Below, piece by piece: positions 44,701 to 53,800 of a DNA stretch of 55,192 bases (position 1 is its first letter; each line of letters opens with the position of its first letter). A model generated the notes under the pieces. It was not told the origin of the DNA. It did not search any database and saw only the letters and a list, made by a program, of their open reading frames with translations. Location: contig JAAUYU010000039.1 in NCBI GenBank assembly GCA_014804965.1, positions 1 through 55,192 on the forward strand. Direction: 5' to 3'. Source of the DNA: Desulfovibrio sp. Its GTDB lineage: Bacteria; Desulfobacterota; Desulfovibrionia; Desulfovibrionales; Desulfovibrionaceae. The position numbers and the translations under genes are program-made.

Positions 44701-46542
44701 AGGTATTCGTACGAGTGGTTCAGGCTTATGATGGAGCTTGAACTGCGGGAGGAGAGGGAAACCTTGGAACAGGCCGGAAGCCTCCGGCTTAACTTCGACA
44801 AGGTCGAGCTGGAAACTCCCGGCGGCAAGACCCTTGTCCTCACACGCCCCGGCAGGCCCATCCCCGCATATCTCGAAGACCTCTCGGACATAACGCTTCT
44901 CATCCATTTTGGCGACGAGTCAAAAAGTGTCCTGCTGGAGGCCATGAGCGTCAAATCCTTCACCCTGCGCGCGAAGCTGCGCAAAAAGGCCCAGCTGGAC
45001 GGGCTGAATCTTGCCCAGGCCACTGGCGCCACGCTGGAAGTGAAGAGTCGCACCTTTCTTTTTAAAGAATTGTACGATGCGTTCATGAACTTGGGCAACG
45101 CGTCCTGCTGGGCCGACGGTCATGACCTGCACGCCCGTTTGCCGGAAAATATCGAATTCGTTTTCGGCCCACCCGGGACGGGAAAAACCACTTGGCTTGC
45201 GCGCAACGTTTTGGCTCCCAGGCTCCGGGAGGAGACGCGGCTGCGTATCTTGTGCCTTACTCCCACCAACAAGGCCGCGGATGTGCTGACCCAGAGCCTG
45301 CGGCGAGAACTCAGCCCCGAAGAAGCGGAAAAGTGCCTGTTGCGCTTTGGCACGACCAACGACGAGGATCTGGAGCAAGCCGGCATATATCGGGAAAGGA
45401 CATTCGACATACATGCACATCCGGTAAATGTAACCATCACCACCATGGCGCGCGTGCCCTATGACTACTTTCTCCTGCAAGAGGGAAAAAGGGAACCGCT
45501 CTCCGCTATGCATTGGGACTATGTGGTGATCGACGAGGCATCCATGATCCATCTCCCATGGATGGTGTATGCTCTTTACAAATTGAAGCCGAAAAAATTC
45601 ATTATCGCGGGCGACCCGTTCCAAATCCAGCCTATCGCGCGTCTTGATGACTGGAAAGATGAAAATATCTATACCCTGACGGGCCTCAAGGATTTTACTA
45701 CGCCTATCACCACCCCGCACCCCTACCCCGTCCAAAGCCTTGACACGCAATACAGGAGCGTCCCCGCCATTGGCGAGCTCGTGAGCCGGTTCACCTACGG
45801 CGGCCTTTTAAGACATCACAGGAGTGCTGAGCCGCCCCGGGAGATTCTTCTCAAGAACGGGCAGACCCTCCGGCCGCTGACGCTGATAAAATTTCCCGTA
45901 AAGGGGTATGAAAGCATCTACAAGGCAAAAAAGATGCAGGGGGGGTCCGCCTATCATATTTATTCCGCACTGTTTGTAAAAGAATTTGTTCAGGAGCTGG
46001 CGGAAAGCCTGCCGGCAAAGGAGGAGTGTACCATAGGGGTCATCAGCCCCTACAAGGTGCAGGCGAAGTTACTGGCAAGGCTGCTGGAAACGCTGGAGCT
46101 GCCCGGAAACATCAGGATTTCGGCCGATACCGTGCATAGTTTCCAGGGTGACAGTTGCGATATCATCATCGCCCTCCTCAATCCGCCCGCCTATATTTCC
46201 GGCTCTCCCCAGATGTTCCTGAACAAGCAGAACATCCTCAACGTCTCCATCAGCAGGGCGCGGAATTTCCTCATCATCCTCATGCCCGATGACGCGACAA
46301 AAAATGTGGAGATGCTAGAAAAAGTCAAGAAAATTGAGGAACTTTGTGCCAAAATCGGCTGTATCACCCACTCCGCGCAGGACCTTGAGGAGAGGATGCT
46401 CGGCAAGCGCACTTGGCTTGAGGAGAACTCCTTTAGCACAAGCCACCAGTCGGTCAACGTCTATACCCGGCCGGAAAAATATTATGAAGTCAGGAGCGAA
46501 GACCTCAGCATTGATGTCCAGATAGTGCCCAAGGGTGAATGA
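41773..46542 (+). CDS. Sacsin-like GHKL ATPase fused to SF1 helicase
   Basis: A 1589-residue protein. Residues about 35-330 form a GHKL ATPase like sacsin/Hsp90: N-box ELLQNADDAGA (Glu49, Asn53, Asp56), an HNG motif at 75-77 in place of DNG, and IGKFGVGFK at 119-127. About 330-900 is undefined helical sequence; about 900-1000 is rich in charged coiled coil. The C-terminal third is an UPF1/DNA2-type SF1 helicase: Walker A GPPGTGKTT (1132-1140), DEAS (1254-1257), AGDPFQIQPIA, LDTQYRS, ISADTVHSFQGD and SISRARNF near 1490. Such ATPase/helicase fusions occur among phage-defence genes, but function here is inferred. Its GC content is visibly lower than its neighbours. The 3' end faces the next gene. 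Confidence 0.85.
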   Translation: MKEEQREYFSRLTAKRTKSAETLHDDVAFHGVKDGAVGKYREQAHFLYELLQNADDAGASETRFELEEDRLLFFHNGTRHFNITDPESENEDLAKGQIGDVNAICTIGASAKKDEENTIGKFGVGFKAVFQYTTRPEIYDSEFSFCIENFLVPRVIGHDHGLRRPEETLFIFPFDHPDREAKAAFTDISQKLRSLTFPLLFLNNLQSLHFRIKDKRGAYSKKILEREVVGDCIFEDTELLYEYEGKRETRTLFCYSQKFNDTLRYTVGFFHADGKLYAKAHPAFCYFPTKETTNLNFILHAPFRLTDSREGILAGSGHNKDLIRRLAALAAAALPHIRDLGLRRGCRYIDDDIFTILPYKAPGEDNRDSISFRPFYEKIQEAFASGKDAIIPAQDGYAGPADAIWAAVPELPRVFSNEQLRELSGIATARWVFCSLGRDDIQDRDKELAAHIGGMIRGFLGEDAILKGRRKGQELPVPGITAEFMERQCLDWWHAFYAWLADPRGKNRRELAKRAPVLIDEQGKACIPFDDGDHPQIFLSGDPGDMCRRVLQQLLDRQETARFLQDFGLGEAKPFDRMLLSILPAYREGKSRDFKNDFLLFFDWYKGPKTDAEREEGFEALRDCPFLLAQDDGNLYRPLDLYYPKRHLKDWFSCSGHAKYIDLSVYLTLIGPGEKKLLVKFLGELQVAHYPRLLQRDLSREQALALKTDWTKLAHRQDEHTWREWYLDGMDALLDMAQTAPGASRLLVATLRKLLKEGTLPHGASLAGDVPHLLGGVHTYVYHKERTEFFEASQSRKLRTLPWMENGNGGFVTPAALGSDGIKKVYRTELAGRYQLCRFLESGQNALGSVQDIPAYAQRLGLTPEEARVALERFAEAKDRTAPSFDEMASAAGDTSREQKVKNLFRKVYRDLKTPASALQTSQAPENPEETVLDDEYTLPSVKLKERIERRQRQAEAEIRDLVEVGEQWDRAARAPRYSYEWFRLMMELELREERETLEQAGSLRLNFDKVELETPGGKTLVLTRPGRPIPAYLEDLSDITLLIHFGDESKSVLLEAMSVKSFTLRAKLRKKAQLDGLNLAQATGATLEVKSRTFLFKELYDAFMNLGNASCWADGHDLHARLPENIEFVFGPPGTGKTTWLARNVLAPRLREETRLRILCLTPTNKAADVLTQSLRRELSPEEAEKCLLRFGTTNDEDLEQAGIYRERTFDIHAHPVNVTITTMARVPYDYFLLQEGKREPLSAMHWDYVVIDEASMIHLPWMVYALYKLKPKKFIIAGDPFQIQPIARLDDWKDENIYTLTGLKDFTTPITTPHPYPVQSLDTQYRSVPAIGELVSRFTYGGLLRHHRSAEPPREILLKNGQTLRPLTLIKFPVKGYESIYKAKKMQGGSAYHIYSALFVKEFVQELAESLPAKEECTIGVISPYKVQAKLLARLLETLELPGNIRISADTVHSFQGDSCDIIIALLNPPAYISGSPQMFLNKQNILNVSISRARNFLIILMPDDATKNVEMLEKVKKIEELCAKIGCITHSAQDLEERMLGKRTWLEENSFSTSHQSVNVYTRPEKYYEVRSEDLSIDVQIVPKGE

Positions 46543-46614
46543 TGGCCCGCAGCCTCAAGATTGGCGCCCCATGTAAAAGGGAACGCCGGGGCTCCCCATT
46601 TTTGCAGGCTGGCG

Positions 46615-46655
46615 CCCCGGCATGTCTGCCCACTCCGGGGGCAGACATGCCGGGG
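46615..46655. terminator. 17-bp perfect hairpin between convergent genes
   Basis: Arms CCCCGGCATGTCTGCCC (46615-46631) and GGGCAGACATGCCGGGG (46639-46655) pair perfectly around a 7-base loop. It lies in the 128-base gap between two convergent stop codons, so it is suited to stop transcription from both sides. There is no long U-run on either side, so it may work with Rho or also serve as a recognition site. Confidence 0.7.
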
Positions 46656-46670
46656 GCCGGGGGATGGCCT

Positions 46671-49600
46671 TTAAAGCCCTTGCTTAAGGCCCTTCAAAAG
46701 CTGGGCGATTCGCTGGGTGTCCAGGCCGCCTGTGAGGGGGTCATCCATGGTGATGATCAGGTTCCCCGCTTCTTCGCGAATGCCATGCTTTGCATAAAGT
46801 TCCTTCTTCGCCTGCCAGTGTTTCGCATACTTTTCATTGCCCAGCATGCCGAGGTGTTCCCAATAAATCGGCCCGTCCCTCCCCATCAGGGTGAAATCGG
46901 GCAATGCCTTGCCGTCTTCCCATTCCAGGGCTTTTTCATAGACGGCGCTGAGGCCCGCCCCAAGGAGCATATTATAGATAACAAGCTCCGATTTTGACCG
47001 CAGCCTCAGGCCGTCGGTGGCCCGGTGAACAAGGCGCTCGTCATGCCAAGCCTTGCTCTGCTCCTCCGCGAAAAATATATCCCCAAAAAGATTGGTAAGC
47101 CGGTTTTGCAACTCGGAATTTTTGGCGTATTCCAGAATCTCGGCAGCGTCCCTGTTGGTAATGATGATGATCTTGTTCCGTTGCCGCGTCAGGGCGGTGT
47201 AAATCATTTCACGACTCAGGAACGGCGATGGCCTTTCGCTTTCGTTCATAAGAACAAGGATGGTGTAGTCAAAGCCGGACCCTTGGGCCTTGTGGATGGT
47301 CAGGGCATAGGCAAGCTCCAGTATGTCTTCGGATTCATCGCTGCCAGCGGCGCTCTTGTACTTGTAGATATAATCTTTCTGGCTGGCAAAACGTACCCCG
47401 TGATGCGTCGTTCTCCACTTATTACCGTATAGCTTGCCAATAATGCCGATTTCCCCGTTGGCGGTCAGGCCCAGGCAATCTTCCAGTTTTTTGCCGGGGA
47501 GCGGTTCAATGGTGCCATTGGGCCGGTTTGCGTTCCAGCTTTCATTACGGGTGCAGATCACCTTTTCCCCATAGCATATGCCGTCCCGGCCCAAGGGGGT
47601 ACGGGTGCCACATTTCCACGTGGACGAGCCGCGTCGCGTTTGCTTGCCGTAGGCTTCATGCACCATGGCGTTGAGGGCCTTGCTGCCGTGATGCTTCCGG
47701 TTGCACCATGGGGTGAGGATCTGCCACCTTTCGACCTTGCCGGGGTCGTTAAAATTCATCCGGTCGCCATGGAGCGTGCCGCCGAGGGATTGGTCAAAGC
47801 GGATAAGCTCGTCGCCGGCGAGGCCGAGCCCGTCGAAGATTTCGCCCATGGCCTCCTTGACCTTGTCCTCGACCAACTCCACACCCTCGCAAGACAGGAC
47901 CTTGAAGGTCTCATCACCCTCCTGCATGATGCGGGCGATGACCTCCCTGTCATTGGCAAAGGGGCAGCCCTCGGCCTTGAACAGGTTCCCCAGGCCCGCG
48001 CCGAAGCCCTCCTGACGGTTGTTGACCTGGAGACAGCTGAAATGCGGCTGGCCTTCCTCCGCCTCCAACTTCCTGCACAGCTCGAAGAATGGCTTGCCGG
48101 CCCCGATGGGGGGTAGCTGATTGGGATCACCAGCAAAAATAATCCTGTCGGCAAAAGCGAGACTCTGCAGGAGAGCCCCCATCATCTCTTCCGTAAGCAT
48201 GGAACTTTCGTCAATAATTACGGTACGGGGAATGGTCTTGTCGGGCGCGCGCCCTGAAAGATAATACCTGTACGAGCGCTCGTCACACCTGTGTTGCCCC
48301 AGCAGATACGCAAAAACGGTTTTGGCCTCATGCACGATGCCATCATCCTGGAGGGCCGAACTCAAGACCACGCGCGCCTTGCCCGTAGGCGTCAGGATGA
48401 GGATGCGACCGGCCTGGATGTCCCGATTATGGCAAAGGGCCCTGAGCGCGCTGGTCTTACCGGTGCCCGCGCCTCCAGTGAGCACGGAAAGGGGCGAGGC
48501 CGCCATCTTTTGAACCGCGTCTTTCTTTTCCGCACGGCTCTTCCGCTCCCTTTCCGTATCTTTGGCCGGGAACATGGCCGCGAGAACGGCGTCCCAGTCC
48601 TCCTTCACCGTGAGGTTCTTGCGGGCCAAGTGATCTTCCACGGCAGCGCGGATGCTCACGTCGATTTCTTCCATCCGGCTCAACTTGCAAATTGTCCTGC
48701 TTTCCTCGCCCTCAGGGCTGCGCAGCGTGACCGTGCTGCTGAAAAAAAGCGGCGCAAAAAAGTCCTTGTGGCGAGTAAGCGCTCTCCCGTATATCTTGGC
48801 ATCCCCGATGCGCACTCCTGGCAAGTCTGTGGTGCGGGTGTTGCAAAACTCGAGTACCTTTTCCTGCGGCATGAAGGTATTGCCCTTTTGTGCCTCCTCC
48901 TCGAGATATTGTGTGACGAGCGCCCGGATGCGTTTTTTATCATTCGCGTCTTCAAGCGGCCTGTCATCCTCCCCGAACCACTCGCTCGCGTAAGGCTCTG
49001 GAGGGAAAAGGGCCAGGTCCACCATGTTAAGGCCAATGACATGGTCCGGATCGACAAGACGCGTCTGCTCATAGAGAATATACGGATTTTTCAGGACCTC
49101 CTTCGCGAGTATGGCTTCGTCCCAGCCAAGCAAGGGGCACACACGCTTGAGCATCGCATATCCATGGCCTTTGCCCTCGCTGCCGGGCAGAAGCAGGTCC
49201 ATCTGGGAGGGGTTCAGGTTCATGCGGGCGAGCAGCTTAACAAAGTCGCCGTTATCCTCTAGCATCCCCAGGATGTTCTCCAGATCCCCGCTCGTAGTAC
49301 GTCCCACAAGCGGTTTCAAATCATCAGGCAGGAAGGCCCGCAGGCTTTTTTTGTTTTCCAGGACCTCACCCAGATGCTCCCAGAGTTCGGGCCCTGGAAA
49401 TTTCTGGCGCAGCACTTCCGCCACATCATACGCAAAGGGCAAGCCCAGGGCGCCGAGCACCGCACCCAAGCCCGGGAAGGGCCCCCGCTGCCGCCAAGCC
49501 CTGTCCAGCTGCTTTGTGCACCATTCCACCTGGGCTTCCCACGAGGTGCCGGGGAGTGCCCGGAAACCGAGCTCCATGTAGGTTTTCAGGAGTTCCCGGG

Positions 49601-50468
49601 CGCGATTGAGGGTAATGATGAGGGCGTCGGGCGAAATATGCTCGCAGCCGTAGGAAAACTCTTGGCGGTATTCATCCGGGGCGAATAAAAGCAGGTCATC
49701 GATAGTGGTGTCCGGGTTTTCACGGACATAGGCCTCGATTTGATGAAAGGGGATCATGAAACCGTCAGGGTTGGTCCCGGAAAGGGCGTGGGTGATTGTC
49801 CTTTCCCACGTCCAGGCCTTAAACTTTTCCTTGCCATCGGGTTTTTCGGCATAGTCGTATTCTTTAAGTTCACCCAGTTTTTGGATGGTGCTCATGGAAA
49901 TGATGACCCGCTTCCCGGACTCACTGAAGGGGACTGCCTTGGCATAGGCCACCACGAGCGACTCGCCCTCCACCACATCCCGCCAGAACTGCTTGAGGAG
50001 CTTTTCCTGGTTGATACCGTTGGAGATGAAGCTGGACTGAAAGTCTTTCAACTCTATATCTTCATCATAGCCGGTGCAGTGGATCTGGTGGACCGCCAGT
50101 CTGGCGTAGCGCGGTTTTAAAAACCAGCCGTAGGGAATACCAATGAAGGAGTTGGGCGGGACGTCGACCTTGGTGTCCAAAAGGTGACTGTATTTTTTAC
50201 TTAATGTGACGTAGGGGTGCTTTGCCATAAAACAATGATCTCGAGGGGAAAGAAAAAATCCGGATTCCCGCAGGCACGGCGGAACGGCCTCGTTGTCCCA
50301 CACCTCGCTGCCTTCACCGCGATGCGCCTCGCACCAGTTTTGCTGCTGTCGCTTGCTGGCAATGTTCTTCAAGATCTTGCATGCGCCGTTATGCTGGGGA
50401 TCCTTGCAGACCTTGCCGTTCCAGCCGTTGTCATGCCAAGGGACGCGCACAGAAATATTTCTGGGCAT
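46671..50468 (-). CDS. RecD-like SF1 helicase with nuclease-like C-terminus
   Basis: A 1265-residue protein. The N-terminus begins MPRNISVRVPWHDNGWNG and holds four cysteines (21, 30, 46, 65) that could bind zinc or an Fe-S cluster. About 100-600 is undefined sequence. The helicase core follows: Walker A GGAGTGKT (665-672), IIDESSM near 753, FAGDPNQLPPIGAG near 775, and LTIHKAQGSGFDY near 1075, as in RecD/TraA-type 5'-3' helicases. Residues 1156-1230 resemble a restriction-endonuclease fold: Glu1161 in SKSELVIY, Asp1191 in LPDFTL, Glu1204 in YWEHLG, then KKELY. The start at 50468 follows GGGAGGA by 6 bases. It is divergent from the kinase gene and convergent with the ATPase/helicase. Function is inferred. 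Confidence 0.85.
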   Translation of the reverse strand: MPRNISVRVPWHDNGWNGKVCKDPQHNGACKILKNIASKRQQQNWCEAHRGEGSEVWDNEAVPPCLRESGFFLSPRDHCFMAKHPYVTLSKKYSHLLDTKVDVPPNSFIGIPYGWFLKPRYARLAVHQIHCTGYDEDIELKDFQSSFISNGINQEKLLKQFWRDVVEGESLVVAYAKAVPFSESGKRVIISMSTIQKLGELKEYDYAEKPDGKEKFKAWTWERTITHALSGTNPDGFMIPFHQIEAYVRENPDTTIDDLLLFAPDEYRQEFSYGCEHISPDALIITLNRARELLKTYMELGFRALPGTSWEAQVEWCTKQLDRAWRQRGPFPGLGAVLGALGLPFAYDVAEVLRQKFPGPELWEHLGEVLENKKSLRAFLPDDLKPLVGRTTSGDLENILGMLEDNGDFVKLLARMNLNPSQMDLLLPGSEGKGHGYAMLKRVCPLLGWDEAILAKEVLKNPYILYEQTRLVDPDHVIGLNMVDLALFPPEPYASEWFGEDDRPLEDANDKKRIRALVTQYLEEEAQKGNTFMPQEKVLEFCNTRTTDLPGVRIGDAKIYGRALTRHKDFFAPLFFSSTVTLRSPEGEESRTICKLSRMEEIDVSIRAAVEDHLARKNLTVKEDWDAVLAAMFPAKDTERERKSRAEKKDAVQKMAASPLSVLTGGAGTGKTSALRALCHNRDIQAGRILILTPTGKARVVLSSALQDDGIVHEAKTVFAYLLGQHRCDERSYRYYLSGRAPDKTIPRTVIIDESSMLTEEMMGALLQSLAFADRIIFAGDPNQLPPIGAGKPFFELCRKLEAEEGQPHFSCLQVNNRQEGFGAGLGNLFKAEGCPFANDREVIARIMQEGDETFKVLSCEGVELVEDKVKEAMGEIFDGLGLAGDELIRFDQSLGGTLHGDRMNFNDPGKVERWQILTPWCNRKHHGSKALNAMVHEAYGKQTRRGSSTWKCGTRTPLGRDGICYGEKVICTRNESWNANRPNGTIEPLPGKKLEDCLGLTANGEIGIIGKLYGNKWRTTHHGVRFASQKDYIYKYKSAAGSDESEDILELAYALTIHKAQGSGFDYTILVLMNESERPSPFLSREMIYTALTRQRNKIIIITNRDAAEILEYAKNSELQNRLTNLFGDIFFAEEQSKAWHDERLVHRATDGLRLRSKSELVIYNMLLGAGLSAVYEKALEWEDGKALPDFTLMGRDGPIYWEHLGMLGNEKYAKHWQAKKELYAKHGIREEAGNLIITMDDPLTGGLDTQRIAQLLKGLKQGL

Positions 50469-50616
50469 TTCTTCCTCCCTATGCTGCCTCTTTTTTTGGC
50501 AAAAAGGATCTGTACTGTTTGCCAGCGCGGGCGCGTGGCGGAGCAACAATGCCCTCCGGGGGGAGTTGGCAGGCCCAATCCTGGGGCAGACAGGGCCCAT
50601 CAGCGGCATCCAACAT

Positions 50617-50645
50617 ACTTTAGAAGATTTCCTCAGTTGCGGCAA
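50617..50645 (-). promoter_or_regulatory. Possible promoter of RecD-like gene
   Basis: On the minus strand TTGCCG (50645-50640), 17-base spacer, TAAAGT (50622-50617). The predicted start would leave a leader of about 140 bases. It is the best match I found in the region but not a strong one. Confidence 0.4.
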
Positions 50646-50738
50646 GCCAGCGGGTCTGTTCCACGCGGCGCACCGTTTCCTGTGTCGGCGCTCAAGCCCC
50701 GGGTAAGCATGTGCCCAAGGGGAACGGCGGGCGGGGCA

Positions 50739-50767
50739 TTGGCAAAGATGCCGCCTTCTCTTATACT
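50739..50767 (+). promoter_or_regulatory. Sigma70-like promoter of hybrid kinase
   Basis: TTGGCA (50739-50744), 17-base spacer, TATACT (50762-50767). Five of six matches in each box. Transcription would begin near 50774, about 70 bases before the GTG start. Confidence 0.65.
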
Positions 50768-50842
50768 CGGGCCACTGTATCGCCGGGCGCCAGCTCTCTC
50801 GCCTTTCCGCGCCCCCTACCGCAACGATAAAGGCTGTACGCT

Positions 50843-53800
50843 GTGAAATATACAAGGGTTTTCCGCATCTTCACCGCTTTTGCGCTCGCCCTGTGTCTGG
50901 CGCTTCCGGCGGCCGCGGCCCCCCGCGACGACGACGGCCGGGTGCGCGCCGGGGTTTTCAATTTCGAGGGCTACCACAGCAAGGACGAGGACGGCAATCT
51001 CGAGGGCTACGGCATGGACCTTCTGCGCCTGCTCTCGCAGTATTCGCATCTCAATTTCGCGTTCTCGGGCTATGACAGGTCCTGGCACGACATGCAGGAA
51101 ATGCTCAAGAACGGCGACATCGACATCGTGAGCACGGCCCGGCGCACCCCGGAGCGGGAAAAGATCTTCGCCTTTTCCCTGCCCGTGGGGCGCAACCACA
51201 CCGTGCTCATGCGCAAGCTCCAGAACTCGCGCCTGCGCGCGGGCGACTACGAAACCTATGACGGCATGAAGATAGGCGCGGTGGCGGGCAGCAGCCAGAA
51301 CGGCTACCTGCCCGACTTTGCGAAAGACAAGGGCTTCACCTACACGCTTATCGAATACGAGTCGCCCGCCGAGCTCGCCGAGGCCCTGCAAAAGGGCGAC
51401 GTGGACGCCGTTCTTTCCAGCAATTTGCGCAAGCCCAACAACGAGACCCTGCTCGACATCATTAAAAGCGACAATTTCTATATCATCGCGCGCAAGGAAA
51501 ACCAGAAGATCATCGACGAGATCAATGACGCCATCGAGCAGATGAACCTCAACGAGGGGGACTGGCAAAACCGGCTCTACTATCGCCACTACGGGCCCGA
51601 GCTGCCGGACAGGCCGGAATTTTCGCCCGGCGAGCAGGCCTACATGGATGCCGTGAAGCGCGGCGACAAGGTCATCACCGTGACGGCGCGCGGCGACAAC
51701 GCCCCCTATTCCTATGTGGAAGACGGCACGCTCAAGGGGGTGCTTCCCGAATATTTCGAGCGCGTCATGCAGGTGGCGGGCCTGCCCTATACCCTCCTAC
51801 TGCCGGGCACGGATGGCGACGACACGCAGGATGGCGGCGAGGCCAAGGCCGATGTGGAGCTGGACCGCCTTGCGCCGGACAGCGCCGACGAGGACGCCCC
51901 CTCCCCCGGCTTTGCGAGCGCCCCTTACCTCGTCACCGGGCTCGCCCGGGTGACCCGGACGGACCATGCGGGCCGCGTCAGCACGCTGGCGCTCCCCACG
52001 GGCACGCCCCTCGATGTGCCGCCCTCGCTGCTGCAGAATGTTGAGGTGCGCACCTATCCCTCCCCGCAGGAGGCCATGCGCGCCGTGCAGCGCCGCGAAG
52101 CCGACGCCGCCTATGTACTGCCGCTCACCGCGCAGATGTTCGTCAACCGGGACCCGGGCGGCGGCCTCACCTACACCATGATGAACGACGGCGGGGCCTC
52201 CTTCCGCATGTATGTGCCCGCCAGCGTGGACCACGAGCTCAGCACCATCCTCAAAAAGGCCGTGCGGGGCGTGCCCGCGGGCACGCTCAACCAGATCGGC
52301 GCAAGCCACACTTCCTATAATGCCGGGGAGATGAGCCTCTCGCACTACCTGCACGCCAACCCCGAGATCGTGTCCGTGGGGGCGGCCGTCATCATGCTGG
52401 CGGTGAGTCTCTTCCTTATCCTGGTGCTCAGGGGGAGGTGGAACCGCCGCCTGCTCACGGCCACGGAGCACGCCAACCACGAACTTTCAAGCCAGCTCGC
52501 CATCGTGGAGGCGCTCTCCCGCGACTATTCCAATGTGCTCGCCATCAATGCGGACAAGGGCACCACCGGCATCATCAAAATTTCCGGCTTCGGACCCGGC
52601 AACGAGACGGAAGCCCCCGGGGAGGAGCGGCCCTACGGAGGTATCGTTGAGGCCTATATCGAGCAGAAAGTCCATCCCGAGGACCGCGACTACCTCAGGG
52701 AGGCGCTCTCGCTTGGGACTATCCGGCAGCAGCTCGCCGAAAAGGAGGAATACAGCGGCACCTACCGCATCGTGGAAAACGGCGAGACGCAATATTTCCA
52801 GTTCACCTTCGTGCGGCCGCACGAGAACGGCAGCCGCGACTATGACCTCATCCTCGCGGGCTTCAGGAACATCGACGACATGATCCGCCGCGAGCAGGAG
52901 CAGAAGCAGGCGCTCGCCGAGGCGCTGGAAAAGTCGCGCTATGCGAGCGCCGCCAAGACGGCCTTCCTCAACAACATGTCGCACGACATCCGCACGCCCA
53001 TGAACGCCATCATCGGCTTCACCGCGCTCGCGTCCTCCAATGTGGAGAACGTGCCCATGGTGCAGCGCTATCTCGGCAAGATCATGACCTCGGGCAACCA
53101 CCTCCTGAGCCTGATCAACGATGTTTTGGACATGAGCCGCATCGAGAGCGGCAAGGTGAAAATCGAGGAACAGGAAGTGAGCCTGCCCGCCATCCTCCAC
53201 GACCTGCGCACCATCGTGCAGGCGGATGTGCGCAGCAAGCAGCTGGACTTCCAGATCGACACGCTCAACGTGGTCAACGAGATCATCTTCTGTGACCGCC
53301 TGCGCCTCAACCAGGTGCTGCTCAATATCCTCAGCAACGCCATGAAGTACACCCAGCCCGGCGGCAAGGTGAGCGTGCGCGTCATCCAGGTGACGCCCGC
53401 CGAGGACGGCCGGGCCACCTTCGAGTTCCGGGTGCGCGACAGCGGCATCGGCATGAGCCAGGAATTCCTCAAGCATGTCTTTGAGCCCTTCGAGCGCGAG
53501 CAGACCACCACGGTGAGCGGCATCCAGGGCACGGGCCTCGGGCTCGCCATCACCAAGAACATCGTGGACATGATGGGCGGCTCCATCGCCGTGGAGAGCG
53601 AGACGGGCAAGGGCTCCGAATTTGCCGTCACCTTCACCTTCCGCGTGGTGGAGGAGGACGCCGCCGACATGCTGCTGCCGCAGTATGAGGGCACGCGCGC
53701 GCTGGTGGTGGACGACGACATCAACACCTGCACGAGCCTCTCCAAGATGCTCTCCGAGCTGGGGCTTAGGCCGGACTGGACTACCCTCGGCAAGGAGGCA

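Larger units (their letters stand above)
50469..50842. other. 374-base divergent control region
   Basis: No gene supported. It holds the ribosome-binding site and a possible promoter of the helicase gene to the left, and the promoter of the hybrid kinase to the right. Both promoters are listed separately. Several short GC-rich inverted repeats are present without a clear pattern. Confidence 0.5.

Noticed and set aside
46539-46997. A 152-codon open frame over the hairpin region
   Set aside because: It lies opposite the end of the RecD-like gene, with no domain or start signal.
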